NCBI GenBank assembly: GCA_015068175.1
Contig: SVLA01000005.1
Coordinates: 1 to 30,586 of the forward strand
Direction: 5' to 3'
Length of the DNA: 30,586 nucleotides
From: Oscillospiraceae bacterium
GTDB taxonomy: Bacteria; Bacillota_A; Clostridia; Oscillospirales; Oscillospiraceae
Below, piece by piece: positions 1 through 7,130 of the stretch. The stretch's first letter is position 1. Each line of letters begins with the position of its first letter. The notes under the pieces are model-generated. The model was not told the origin of the DNA and ran no database searches. It was given only the letters and a program-made list of their open reading frames with translations. The position numbers were made by a program, and so were the translations under genes.

Positions 1-1563
1 ATCCACGAGATCATCGAAGCCTTCGCCAAGACCGCCAAGCTGTGCAAGGACGCAGGCGTCGACGGTGTGGAGGTCCATGCCGTTCACGAGGGCTACCTGC
101 TGGACCAGTTCGCCATCGAATTCTTCAACAAGCGCACCGACGAATACGGCGGCAGTTTTGAAAACCGCTACCGCTTCGCCGCCGAAGTGGTCAAGGCCAT
201 CAAGGAAGCCTGCGGCAAGGATTTCCCCGTTTCCCTGCGCTACAGCGTGGAGTCCAAGCTGAAGGGGTTCGCCCAGGGCATCGTCCCCGGCGATAACGCC
301 CCCGAAATGGGCCGCGATATGGCCGAATCCGAGCGGGCCGCCAAGTATCTGCAGGATTGCGGCTACGATATGCTCAACGCCGACAACGGTACTTACGATA
401 GCTGGTACTGGGCCCATCCGCCCATGTATATGCCTCAGAACTGCAACCTGGAGGATGTGGCCCACATCAAGAAGTTCGTGGACATCCCCGTGGTCTGCGC
501 CGGCCGTATGGAGCCGGACGTGGCCGCCGCGGCCATCCGTGAAGGAAAGATCGACGGCATGGGCGTGGCCCGTCAGTTCCTGGCCGATCCCCAGTGGGTC
601 ACCAAGCTCATCGAGGACCGGGTGGAAGACATCCGTCCCTGCATCTGCTGCCACTCCGGCTGCTTCAACTTCTCTTCCTCCAAGGGCCACTACAATACCC
701 AGGACCTGACCGATACCATGGGCCTGGCCCGCTGCGCCCTGAATGCCGAGACCATGCAGTCCAAGAAGCACTACATCGCTCCTGCCAAGAAAGCCAAGCG
801 CATCGCCGTCATCGGCGGCGGCATCGGCGGTATGGAAGCCGCCATCGTCTGCGCCAAGCGGGGCCATACCGTGACGCTGTACGAAAAGTCCGGTGAGCTG
901 GGCGGCGTGTTCATTGCCGCTGCCGCCCCCTCCTTTAAGGAAAAGGACCGGGCCCTCATCGCCTGGTACCGCCGGGAGATCGCCCGTTACAGCGCCATCA
1001 CCGTGAAGCTGAACACCGAGGTCACCGACGTCTCCGCCCTGGAAGCCGACGAGGTCATTGTGGCCACCGGCTCCCGTGCCAACCGCATCCCGGTTCCCGG
1101 CGTGGAAAAGGCCATCCAGGCTGTGGACTTCCTGCTGGGCAAGGCCGAAGTGGGCGACAATGTCACCATCATCGGCGGCGGCCTCACCGGCTGTGAGATC
1201 GCCTATGAGCTGTTCCTCCAGGGCAAGCGCCCCACCATCGTGGAGATGCAGGACGACCTGATCACCACCCCCGGCATCTGCCTGGCCAACACCAGTTTTC
1301 TCCGGGACTTCTTCGCCGCCAACAATGTCCCCGTCCATCTGGAGACCGGCGTGAAGGAGATCAAGGACGGCGCCGTGGTTGCCGCCGGCAAGGACGGCGT
1401 TCCCTTCGAGATCCCCGCCGACTCCGTGATATTGTCCGTGGGCTACAAGCCCGCCCCCGTGGCTCCCAAGGCCAAGCACGTCCATGTCATCGGCGACGCC
1501 AACCAGGTAGGCAACCTCCGCACCGTCATCTGGGGCGCCTGGGATGTGTGCATGAAGTTGTAA
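1..1563 (+). CDS. NADH:flavin oxidoreductase, 2,4-dienoyl-CoA reductase/enoate reductase type (5' partial)
   Basis: The reading frame is open from base 1, so the N-terminus lies outside the window; a GTG at 67 is internal. What remains is the end of an old-yellow-enzyme TIM barrel (VEVHAVHEGYLLDQF, then TDEYGGSFENRYRF, the classic FMN-barrel signature), an Fe-S cysteine cluster (CICCHSGC at about 640-662, with a later ARC), and two dinucleotide-binding folds: AVIGGGIGGMEAA near 808 for FAD and TIIGGGLTGCEIAYE near 1165 for NAD(P)H. This order is that of 2,4-dienoyl-CoA reductase, enoate reductase and the bile-acid enzymes BaiCD/BaiH, which pass electrons from NAD(P)H through FAD and 4Fe-4S to FMN and reduce an activated C=C bond. 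The substrate cannot be read from sequence. The aconitase X genes lie 95 bases downstream on the same strand, so a shared pathway is possible (inference). Confidence 0.9.
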   Translation: MHEIIEAFAKTAKLCKDAGVDGVEVHAVHEGYLLDQFAIEFFNKRTDEYGGSFENRYRFAAEVVKAIKEACGKDFPVSLRYSVESKLKGFAQGIVPGDNAPEMGRDMAESERAAKYLQDCGYDMLNADNGTYDSWYWAHPPMYMPQNCNLEDVAHIKKFVDIPVVCAGRMEPDVAAAAIREGKIDGMGVARQFLADPQWVTKLIEDRVEDIRPCICCHSGCFNFSSSKGHYNTQDLTDTMGLARCALNAETMQSKKHYIAPAKKAKRIAVIGGGIGGMEAAIVCAKRGHTVTLYEKSGELGGVFIAAAAPSFKEKDRALIAWYRREIARYSAITVKLNTEVTDVSALEADEVIVATGSRANRIPVPGVEKAIQAVDFLLGKAEVGDNVTIIGGGLTGCEIAYELFLQGKRPTIVEMQDDLITTPGICLANTSFLRDFFAANNVPVHLETGVKEIKDGAVVAAGKDGVPFEIPADSVILSVGYKPAPVAPKAKHVHVIGDANQVGNLRTVIWGAWDVCMKL

Positions 1564-1579
1564 ATTGGTGTTTACGTCA

Positions 1580-1613
1580 CCGCGCAAAGGCTTCTCCTTG
1601 AGGAGAGGGCTTT
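1580..1613. repeat. Degenerate fragment of the dispersed hairpin repeat
   Basis: The 95-base gap between the oxidoreductase and aconitase X genes holds a small hairpin, CTTCTCC-TTGA-GGAGAGG (1591-1608, one G-T pair), followed by GCTTTGG. It resembles the first hairpin of the larger repeats at 13439-13528 and 29347-29435 (CCTTCTCC-CCGA-GGAGAAGG preceded by CCAAAG). It may be a worn or partial copy. No terminator T-run follows it. Confidence 0.45.
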
Positions 1614-1658
1614 GGAAGCGTAAGCAACAATTGATCTTATCATGAAAGGAATATCGAT

Positions 1659-2933
1659 ATGTATTTGACTCCTGAACAGCAGGCCATTTTGAATGGCAGC
1701 CAGGGCGAGACCGTGGCCAAGGTCTGGAAGACCCTGGTGATGTACGGCGAAGCCTTCGGCGCCGACAAGATGGTCCCCGTCACCTCCACCTATAACCACC
1801 TGGTCACCTCCTTCGGCCTGAAGATGATGAAGCCCGTGTTCGACCTGATGCAGCAGCTCATCGATGCCGGCGCCGTCTCCCAGCAGAAGTTCTCCGTGGA
1901 CCCCCGGCCCGTGGACAAGAACGTCCCCGCCAATTTCCTGCAGAATCTGATCTTCAACAAGATCATGTACGCCACCCAGGCTTCCTACGAGGATCAGCTT
2001 CAGCAGTTGGGCCTCATGGACACCAACGCCTTCACCTGCGCCTGCTACCTGGACCAGGTGGGCAACAAGCCCCGGAAGGGCGATGTGCTGAGCTGGGCCG
2101 AGTCCTCCGCCGTGGTCTATGCCAACTCCGTCCTGGGCGCCCGGTGCAACCGCAACTCCGGCATCATGGACATCATGGGCTCCATCGCCGGTTACGTTCC
2201 CAATTTCGGCCTCCTGACCGACGAGGGCCGCAAGGCCACCTGGATCGTCAAGGTGGAATGCGCCCACAAGCCGGAGGCCCAGCTTCTGGGCTCCGCCATC
2301 GGCATGAAGGTCATGGAAGATGTACCCTACATTTTGGGCATGGAAAAGTGGCTGGGCACCGAACTCAACGACGAAAACTGCGCCTACCTGAAGGATTTCG
2401 GCGCCGCCACCGCCAGCAACGGCGCCGTGGGTCTTTACCACATCGCCGGCCTGACCCCCGAGGCTCAGGAACTGGGCAAGGCTCTCATCGCGGAAAATGC
2501 CCAGGTCTACGTCATCGACGATGCCGAGCTGGCCCGGGTCCAGGCGGAATATCCCGTCATGTGGAAAAATCCCGATGCCAAGCCCAAGCTGTGCTTCGTG
2601 GGCTGCCCCCATCTGTCCCTGCAGCAGCTCAAGGACTGGACCGTGGCTGTGGAAAACGGCCTGAAGGAAGCCGGCCACAAGAAGGTGCTGATCCCCACCG
2701 TGTTTACCACCGCCCCCGCCGTGAAGGCCGAATTCGAAAAGACCGAATACGCCGCCCGGCTGGAAGCCACCGGTGTCATCCTCAGCTATATCTGCCCCCT
2801 GATGTACATGAACAATCCTCTTTGCAAGGCCATGCCCGTCATGACCTGCTCCAACAAGCTGCGGACCTATACCACCGCCCGCTACTACACCGAGGCCGAG
2901 ATCCTGGCCAAGATCACGAAGGGAGGCTGCTGA
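1659..2933 (+). CDS. Aconitase X catalytic (large) subunit
   Basis: This 424-residue protein matches the aconitase X catalytic family (formerly DUF521). Recognisable blocks are YGEAFGADKMVPVTS near residue 29, LGARCNRNSG near 159, VGCPHLSLQQL near 314 and MTCSNK near 395. Cysteines at about 127/129, 316 and 397 are spaced like the cluster ligands of characterised members. Family members are dehydratases that use an Fe-S cluster: cis-3-hydroxy-L-proline dehydratase in bacteria and mevalonate 5-phosphate dehydratase in archaea. Which substrate applies here is not decided by sequence. The ATG is preceded by AAAGGA at a suitable distance. The small subunit starts one base after this stop codon, as expected for the split form of the enzyme. 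Confidence 0.85.
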   Translation: MYLTPEQQAILNGSQGETVAKVWKTLVMYGEAFGADKMVPVTSTYNHLVTSFGLKMMKPVFDLMQQLIDAGAVSQQKFSVDPRPVDKNVPANFLQNLIFNKIMYATQASYEDQLQQLGLMDTNAFTCACYLDQVGNKPRKGDVLSWAESSAVVYANSVLGARCNRNSGIMDIMGSIAGYVPNFGLLTDEGRKATWIVKVECAHKPEAQLLGSAIGMKVMEDVPYILGMEKWLGTELNDENCAYLKDFGAATASNGAVGLYHIAGLTPEAQELGKALIAENAQVYVIDDAELARVQAEYPVMWKNPDAKPKLCFVGCPHLSLQQLKDWTVAVENGLKEAGHKKVLIPTVFTTAPAVKAEFEKTEYAARLEATGVILSYICPLMYMNNPLCKAMPVMTCSNKLRTYTTARYYTEAEILAKITKGGC

Positions 2934-2934
2934 T

Positions 2935-3378
2935 ATGAAGGAATTTAAGGGCCGCGTCATTGCCCCCGGCACCGTTACCGCCGAAGCCGTTGTTTCCCAC
3001 GGCGGTTTCAATACCCTGGCATCGCTGCAGGGCGCCCTGCAGTTCGGCGACAAGAAAGCCACCTGCGGTGACCAGAATAACCCCGACCTCCACGGCAAGG
3101 AACTGGCCGGCAAAGCGCTGTGCCTGCCTCAGACCATCGGTTCCACCACCGGCGGCCTGGTGATCTACTGCGCCTGCGCCATGGAGCGTCAGCCCGCCTG
3201 CATGCTGTTCTCCAAGCCCATCGACTCCCTGGCCGCCGCCGGCTCCATTCTGGCCTCCGTGTGGCTGCCCCACGTCAGCATGCCCGTCATCGACTCCCTG
3301 GGCGATGAATTCCTGGACTACGTCCGGCATGGCATGACCGTCACCGTCAAGGAAGACGGCACCGTGGTCGTGGAATAA
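2935..3378 (+). CDS. Aconitase X swivel-domain (small) subunit
   Basis: This 147-residue protein matches the aconitase X swivel domain (formerly DUF126). The N-terminal KGRVIAPGTVTAEAVVS strand pair and the block LPQTIGSTTGGLVIYCAC (about residues 63-80), with the active-site-region serine, are typical, and SIDSLAAAGSILAS-like sequence follows. In this family the small subunit closes over the Fe-S active site of the large subunit. The ribosome site GGGAGG lies inside the end of the large-subunit gene and the genes are one base apart, so the two are co-translated. The palindromic terminator at 3393-3416 ends the unit. Confidence 0.85.
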   Translation: MKEFKGRVIAPGTVTAEAVVSHGGFNTLASLQGALQFGDKKATCGDQNNPDLHGKELAGKALCLPQTIGSTTGGLVIYCACAMERQPACMLFSKPIDSLAAAGSILASVWLPHVSMPVIDSLGDEFLDYVRHGMTVTVKEDGTVVVE

Positions 3379-3392
3379 TCCCATACAACAAA

Positions 3393-3416
3393 CGCGGCAC
3401 CCACCCGGGTGCCGCG
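3393..3416. terminator. Hairpin terminator, copy 1 of a repeated palindrome
   Basis: The arms CGCGGCACCC and GGGTGCCGCG form a perfect 10-bp stem around the loop ACCC. It sits between the convergent aconitase X and lipoprotein genes, so it can serve both. The 3' flank TAATTGTTTATT is only moderately T-rich. Near-identical hairpins recur at 4033-4054 and 6558-6579. Confidence 0.75.
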
Positions 3417-3423
3417 TAATTGT

Positions 3424-3906
3424 TTATTCATCGTTATCACTAAGGGCCCGCTCAAAGGCCTCCCGCAAACCCGAATTAAGGTTATCGCCCACAACAAGAT
3501 AACTGAGCGACCCGTCTGACAGTGTCATCTTTCCATGGTTGTTTAAAAACAACAATGTAGTACCATCACTTTTTTGAAAGGTAATAAATCCAAGGCCATA
3601 TAAAAGTTCGCCATTCTCATTGACATTGGACAAGTGTGAATCCGTTTCTACCAAATTAAGCCTTTGGAAATAATCCACCACCGGTCCCATTTGCTCTTTG
3701 CTGACGACCCCCGGACACCCGAAGGCAGAAATCTCTACCACATCCTCAAAAAATGCGTCTGTGAACACCTCCGACCCCAGAATAACCAATGGCTTTGTCG
3801 GTTCTGAAGGTTCCGTAGGGTCCGTTGTTGGAGTTACCTCCTCTTGGGTGCAACCGCAAAGAAAAACCAATACAACAGACAGTAAAAGGCAGATGATTTT
3901 TTTCAT
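3424..3906 (-). CDS. Small lipoprotein of unknown function
   Basis: This 160-residue protein starts MKKIICLLLSVVLVFLCGC, a lipoprotein signal peptide with the modified cysteine at 19, followed by a Thr/Pro/Glu-rich linker (TPTTDPTEPSEPTKP) and a globular domain of about 120 residues with no family I recognise. The frame stays open upstream to 4002, but the ATG at 3906 is chosen because it creates the signal peptide, follows AAAGGGTG, and because a strong promoter occupies 3974-4002. Base composition is visibly more AT-rich than its neighbours. The gene lies between two copies of the same palindrome (3393-3416 and 4033-4054), which suggests a separately acquired or mobile block (inference). 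Confidence 0.75.
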   Translation of the reverse strand: MKKIICLLLSVVLVFLCGCTQEEVTPTTDPTEPSEPTKPLVILGSEVFTDAFFEDVVEISAFGCPGVVSKEQMGPVVDYFQRLNLVETDSHLSNVNENGELLYGLGFITFQKSDGTTLLFLNNHGKMTLSDGSLSYLVVGDNLNSGLREAFERALSDNDE

Positions 3907-3929
3907 TGTGTTCACCCTTTCATTCAGCG

Positions 3930-3945
3930 CAAGCATTTCTGCTTG
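3930..3945 (-). promoter_or_regulatory. GAAA-tetraloop hairpin in the lipoprotein mRNA leader
   Basis: On the minus strand the leader contains CAAGCA-GAAA-TGCTTG, a perfect 6-bp stem closed by a GNRA-type loop. It lies between the promoter at 3974-4002 and the ribosome site of the lipoprotein gene. It could protect the 5' end of the message or be chance; there is no direct sign of function. Confidence 0.3.
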
Positions 3946-3973
3946 ATACCTTGTGATCATTCCATCCATTGAC

Positions 3974-4002
3974 ATTGTAGCAAGTTCAGAAACGGTTGTC
4001 AA
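3974..4002 (-). promoter_or_regulatory. SigA-type promoter for the lipoprotein gene
   Basis: Read on the minus strand the sequence is TTGACA, a 17-base spacer, then TACAAT: a perfect -35 and a 5/6 match to the -10. Transcription would begin near 3967, giving a leader of about 60 bases before the ATG at 3906. Confidence 0.75.
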
Positions 4003-4032
4003 CCGCGCACAAACGTATTTTCAGAAAGGCTC

Positions 4033-4054
4033 GCGGCACCCACCCGGGTACCGC
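4033..4054 (+). terminator. Hairpin terminator, copy 2 of the repeated palindrome
   Basis: The arms GCGGCACCC and GGGTACCGC pair around ACCC with one mismatch, followed by ATCCTTTTTAAC, a good T-run for plus-strand transcripts. No plus-strand gene ends here; the nearest is the aconitase X operon more than 650 bases upstream. It therefore insulates the sigma-factor promoter at 4085 from read-through, or is a relic of an insertion between copies 1 and 2. Confidence 0.6.
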
Positions 4055-4084
4055 ATCCTTTTTAACTCCGTGAATATGTGCCGA

Positions 4085-4113
4085 TTGCCATCCCCCACTT
4101 TTTTTGCTATTAT
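4085..4113 (+). promoter_or_regulatory. SigA-type promoter for the sigma-factor operon
   Basis: TTGCCA, a 17-base spacer and TATTAT are each 5/6 matches to consensus, and TGC before the -10 gives an extended -10 element. The start would lie near 4120, leaving a leader of about 73 bases. This points to housekeeping transcription rather than pure autoregulation by the ECF factor. Confidence 0.65.
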
Positions 4114-4193
4114 AGAAAAAAGATGCAATGCATGGCATGATTTTTTCGTCTATAGAAGTGAAAGGCCTTTACAAACGGGGAAAGGAGGACGCA

Positions 4194-4754
4194 ATGAAGG
4201 ATGCCCAGATCATAGAGCTGTACTGGAACCGGGATGAAGCGGCCATCGCCGCCACCGCCGAAGTCTACGGCCATTATTGCTACGCCATCGCCTACCGCAT
4301 TCTCCAAAACCCGGAAGATGCCCAGGAATGTGTCAACGATACATACTGGAACGCATGGCGCTCCATCCCGCCCCACCGGCCCACCCGTCTGGCCACCTAC
4401 CTGGGCAAGATCACCCGCAACCTGGCCCTGGATCGGCTGAAGCGGATGAACGCCCAAAAGCGGGGCGGCGGCCCCACCGAATCGGCCCTGGCAGAACTGG
4501 AAAACTGCATTCCGGCATCCAGGGGATTGGACCAGCTTGCCGACGAAATGGCGCTGGCCGATGCCATCACCCGTTTCCTGCGGGCACAGCCACGAACCGC
4601 CCGGAACATTTTTGTGGGCCGCTACTGGCATCTGTATTCCATTGCCGACCTGGCCCGTGCCTACGGCCTCAGCGAAAGCAACGTGGCATCCTTGCTGTTC
4701 CGTATGCGAAACAAATTGAAACACCATCTTGAAAAGGAGGGGATCTGTGTATGA
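4194..4754 (+). CDS. ECF-type RNA polymerase sigma factor
   Basis: This 186-residue protein has a sigma-70 region 2 at about residues 21-90 (YAIAYRILQNPEDAQECVND, then LATYLGKITRNLALDRLKR) and a region 4 helix-turn-helix at about 125-182 (YSIADLARAYGLSESNVASL). The length and lack of region 3 are those of extracytoplasmic-function sigma factors, which recruit RNA polymerase to dedicated promoters when their anti-sigma factor is released. The frame is open from 4128, but the ATG at 4194 is chosen because AAAGGAGG precedes it and the protein then begins with the usual MKDAQIIELYWNRDEAAI-like helix. The stop codon overlaps the start of the next gene (ATGA), which implies translational coupling with a probable anti-sigma factor. 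Confidence 0.9.
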   Translation: MKDAQIIELYWNRDEAAIAATAEVYGHYCYAIAYRILQNPEDAQECVNDTYWNAWRSIPPHRPTRLATYLGKITRNLALDRLKRMNAQKRGGGPTESALAELENCIPASRGLDQLADEMALADAITRFLRAQPRTARNIFVGRYWHLYSIADLARAYGLSESNVASLLFRMRNKLKHHLEKEGICV

Positions 4755-6106
4755 AAAACGAAAAACTGCTCCGCGCCATGGGTCAGATCGATGACGGTCT
4801 GATCAGCGACGCCGCCATCCAACCCGGCCAAAAGAAACGGCCCTTCTATGGGACGCCCGCCTTCCGCAGGATCGTGGCCATCGCGGTCTGCTTTGTGCTG
4901 GTGGCCGGATTCCTGCTTTACAAACCCCGCAGCAGCGGTCCGCACCCGGACACCGTGGATCCCAGTACCCTGCTCCCCCCTGCGGTCCAGGGGGACAGCC
5001 AACGGATCACCATCAGCGGTCTGGATCAACTGAACTATTACGCCGCCGTCCGGGTCATCGCCGGTACCCCCATGCCCACCGTCCAAAGCGCGTCCTGCGG
5101 CCGCCATGAGATCACCTTGCTGACCACCGGCAGCAGCACGGACGAAAAAGAAGAGCCGCCCATGCCGGAGATCACCCTGCCGGCAGAGGGCGAGACCACC
5201 CCGTCCGTCCCGGCCCCATCCAAGCCTCCGGTCCCGGACGAGGATATTTACTACTATGCCCTGGACCCCAACGAACCCTTTTATATCAACAAGGTCACTA
5301 TGTTCCAGATCGAACTGACCGACGAAAACGGTTTCCTGGCCTCCAAACTGGGCCTGGGCGTCGTGGATGTGGTGATCACGGAGGAATGCATCTGGGGCGA
5401 GAGCCTCCTCACCTTCCGCCGCGGCGAAAATTTCTATTCCTGCCTGACCAACGGCTGGAGCTATATCCGGGAAACCGGCGGCCAACTGTGGGATTTCTCC
5501 ACCCATAAATATGTGGAAGGCTTCTTCATCGTCAAAAATATCGCCCAGGAAAATTACGGTTTCTACATCGAAATGGATGCCCAGGGGCAGGCCATCGCCT
5601 TCCGCTGCCGGGAATCGGAAAACGGCGGCGACCGGGTGGATCAAAACGTAAAAGTGGTCAGTTCCACCGTGATTTCCACCGAAGGCGGAAGTTTCACCGT
5701 GGCAGAGCTGGAAGATTACTTCAATACCGGCCACATCCCGGAGGGTATGATGCCCACTGCCCCGTCCCAACCCACGACGCCCTCGGAGGAACCCACGGGA
5801 CCCAGCGCCGCCGCCCGCTTCTATACCAACGGCGAATTTCTCTTCGCCTTTGACAGCGACGGCACCTTCGTCTTCTCCCGACGGGACGGCCAGGAAGATT
5901 CCTACCGCAAGGGCACCTATGTCCTCAGCGGCGGAGAACTGCTGCTCACCTTTATGCGTAATGGCGATCAGGTGGAAGCGGTAAGCTGTCCCCTGACCGA
6001 AGACGGATTTGAATACAACGGCTCTCTCTATGTGAAAGAACCCACCGGCGGTCTGAACGCCCGGATCACGACACACGTTCCCACATCCAAGGCCATGGGC
6101 CTTTGA
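4751..6106 (+). CDS. Membrane-anchored anti-sigma-like protein
   Basis: This 451-residue protein begins with a short cytoplasmic segment (KLLRAMGQIDDGLISDA, residues 5-21) of a kind I associate with clostridial proteins encoded next to ECF sigma factors. One membrane helix follows at about 40-57 (IVAIAVCFVLVAGFLLY). The rest is predicted outside: a Pro/Thr/Glu-rich linker near 135-160, a central domain, a second Pro/Thr linker near 335-350 and a C-terminal beta-rich domain at about 355-435 (FLFAFDSDGTFVFSRRDG, then KGTYVLSGGELLLTF) with the look of a small lipocalin-like barrel. By position and architecture it should hold the sigma factor at the membrane and sense an envelope signal (inference). 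It lacks an obvious zinc-binding anti-sigma motif, so the contact mode is unclear. Confidence 0.7.
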   Translation: MKNEKLLRAMGQIDDGLISDAAIQPGQKKRPFYGTPAFRRIVAIAVCFVLVAGFLLYKPRSSGPHPDTVDPSTLLPPAVQGDSQRITISGLDQLNYYAAVRVIAGTPMPTVQSASCGRHEITLLTTGSSTDEKEEPPMPEITLPAEGETTPSVPAPSKPPVPDEDIYYYALDPNEPFYINKVTMFQIELTDENGFLASKLGLGVVDVVITEECIWGESLLTFRRGENFYSCLTNGWSYIRETGGQLWDFSTHKYVEGFFIVKNIAQENYGFYIEMDAQGQAIAFRCRESENGGDRVDQNVKVVSSTVISTEGGSFTVAELEDYFNTGHIPEGMMPTAPSQPTTPSEEPTGPSAAARFYTNGEFLFAFDSDGTFVFSRRDGQEDSYRKGTYVLSGGELLLTFMRNGDQVEAVSCPLTEDGFEYNGSLYVKEPTGGLNARITTHVPTSKAMGL

Positions 6107-6144
6107 TCCCCCACCGATCACCGTTTGCAGCGGAGTGTGATTCT

Positions 6145-6537
6145 ATGAGAAAGTTTACAGCCTTTGCTTTCATTTTACTTTCCCTGTGTTTTGTGTTGAC
6201 TTCCTGCCATGGGACCAATTATCCCGGCGCAGTAAAGGCAAAATACTGGGTATCGGAAGATGAGACCATGCACTTCTACTTCCCTGCCGAAGCCGGCCGC
6301 GGAAATGCCGCAGGCAGATTCTTCATCAACGACGACACCACCCTGGATCTGATCTTGGAATGGGACACCCGAAGCGGCATCGTGGAAGTCCAAACTGCCG
6401 GATATGAAAAAGTGTTTACCGCCCGCACCACGACCAACGAAGCCGCTATGACCTGCACCTTTGAGATCATCTCCCAGGAAGAGGGCTACCGGTTCCCCGC
6501 CCAGCTCACCTTCCGTTGGCAGCAAAGTGCCCCCTGA
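6145..6537 (+). CDS. Small lipoprotein in the sigma-factor operon
   Basis: This 130-residue protein starts MRKFTAFAFILLSLCFVLTSC, a lipoprotein signal with cysteine 21 as the lipid site. The remaining 109 residues have alternating strand-like segments (KYWVSEDETMHFYFP, FINDDTTLDLILEW, RSGIVEVQTAGYEKVF) that suggest a beta sandwich or barrel; I recognise no family. The frame is open from 6103, but the ATG at 6145 follows CGGAGTG and gives the signal peptide. It lies 38 bases after the anti-sigma-like gene and before the palindromic terminator at 6558, so it is probably the third gene of that operon and could be a ligand or target of the signalling pair (inference). Confidence 0.7.
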   Translation: MRKFTAFAFILLSLCFVLTSCHGTNYPGAVKAKYWVSEDETMHFYFPAEAGRGNAAGRFFINDDTTLDLILEWDTRSGIVEVQTAGYEKVFTARTTTNEAAMTCTFEIISQEEGYRFPAQLTFRWQQSAP

Positions 6538-6557
6538 TCATTTCAAAGCAAAACAAT

Positions 6558-6579
6558 GCGGCACCCACCCGGGTGCCGC
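6558..6579. terminator. Hairpin terminator, copy 3 of the repeated palindrome
   Basis: The arms GCGGCACCC and GGGTGCCGC pair perfectly over 9 bp around ACCC, the same core as copy 1. It separates the convergent lipoprotein (6145-6537) and HD phosphohydrolase genes and probably serves both strands. No strong T-run is present on either side (GTTGCCTTATT on plus, ATTGTTTTGC on minus). Confidence 0.65.
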
Positions 6580-6585
6580 GTTGCC

Positions 6586-7122
6586 TTATTCCGTTACCGT
6601 GGCTTCAAAGGCCTCCAAAAACGCCTGCTCCACCTGCCCGAAGGGCACAAACGCAAAGGTCGGTCCCGTGCAGATCGCCGGCGCCGTTTTTCCCAGCCGC
6701 ATGCCGGTATGGGTGTAAAATTCGTGATACAGCAGCGCATCATCGATGCCGAATACGATCTTCCGCTCCTCTTCCGTCAAAGGTTCCTCCAGCCATTTGT
6801 TCCAGATGGCCTCCTGCAGAGGCGTTTCAAATTCCAGATACAGAGGCATCTCCTTCTTCACCGGCCGGGTCACATCGGACAGATAGGCTTCGCTGCCGTC
6901 ATGGAGCAAACAAGCCAGCTGCAGCCGCTTGCTCAGGCCCCGGGCCTTCGCTTCTTCAAAGCACTCCAGGCAATGCTGCGCTACGGAATGGAAGGTGGGG
7001 AAATGGCCGTTGGCCCGGGCCAGCATGCTCAGGGCATGGGCAATATCCCGGATGTCGATCAGCGCCGGATCCGGATGGATGGGGTCGAACATTTTCCCCG
7101 TAAAAGTTAAAATCTCGCTCAT
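6586..7122 (-). CDS. HD-domain phosphohydrolase (nucleotidase-like)
   Basis: This 178-residue protein has the HD metal-binding layout: His45 in HSVAQHCLECF, His74-Asp75 in CLLHDGSEAYLSDVTRPVK, and a late Asp at about 127 in GIDDALL. The N-terminal DPIHPDPALIDIRDIAHAL block and the HD segment match a common bacterial and phage HD family related to 5'-deoxynucleotidase YfbR. A role in hydrolysing nucleotide monophosphates is likely by family but the substrate is not shown. The ATG at 7122 follows TGAGGT. It begins 8 bases after the glycosyltransferase stop codon and shares its promoter. Confidence 0.8.
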   Translation of the reverse strand: MSEILTFTGKMFDPIHPDPALIDIRDIAHALSMLARANGHFPTFHSVAQHCLECFEEAKARGLSKRLQLACLLHDGSEAYLSDVTRPVKKEMPLYLEFETPLQEAIWNKWLEEPLTEEERKIVFGIDDALLYHEFYTHTGMRLGKTAPAICTGPTFAFVPFGQVEQAFLEAFEATVTE

Positions 7123-7130
7123 GATCTACC

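Noticed and set aside
3907..4002. N-terminal extension of the lipoprotein to 4002
   Set aside because: It would bury the signal peptide and overlaps a near-perfect promoter.
4125..4150. ECF-type autoregulatory promoter ending in CGTC at 4147
   Set aside because: The matching -35 (TGCAAT) is too poor; the SigA-type promoter at 4085 is far better.
4128..4193. Upstream start for the sigma factor
   Set aside because: No ribosome site precedes it, and AAAGGAGG sits immediately before the ATG at 4194.
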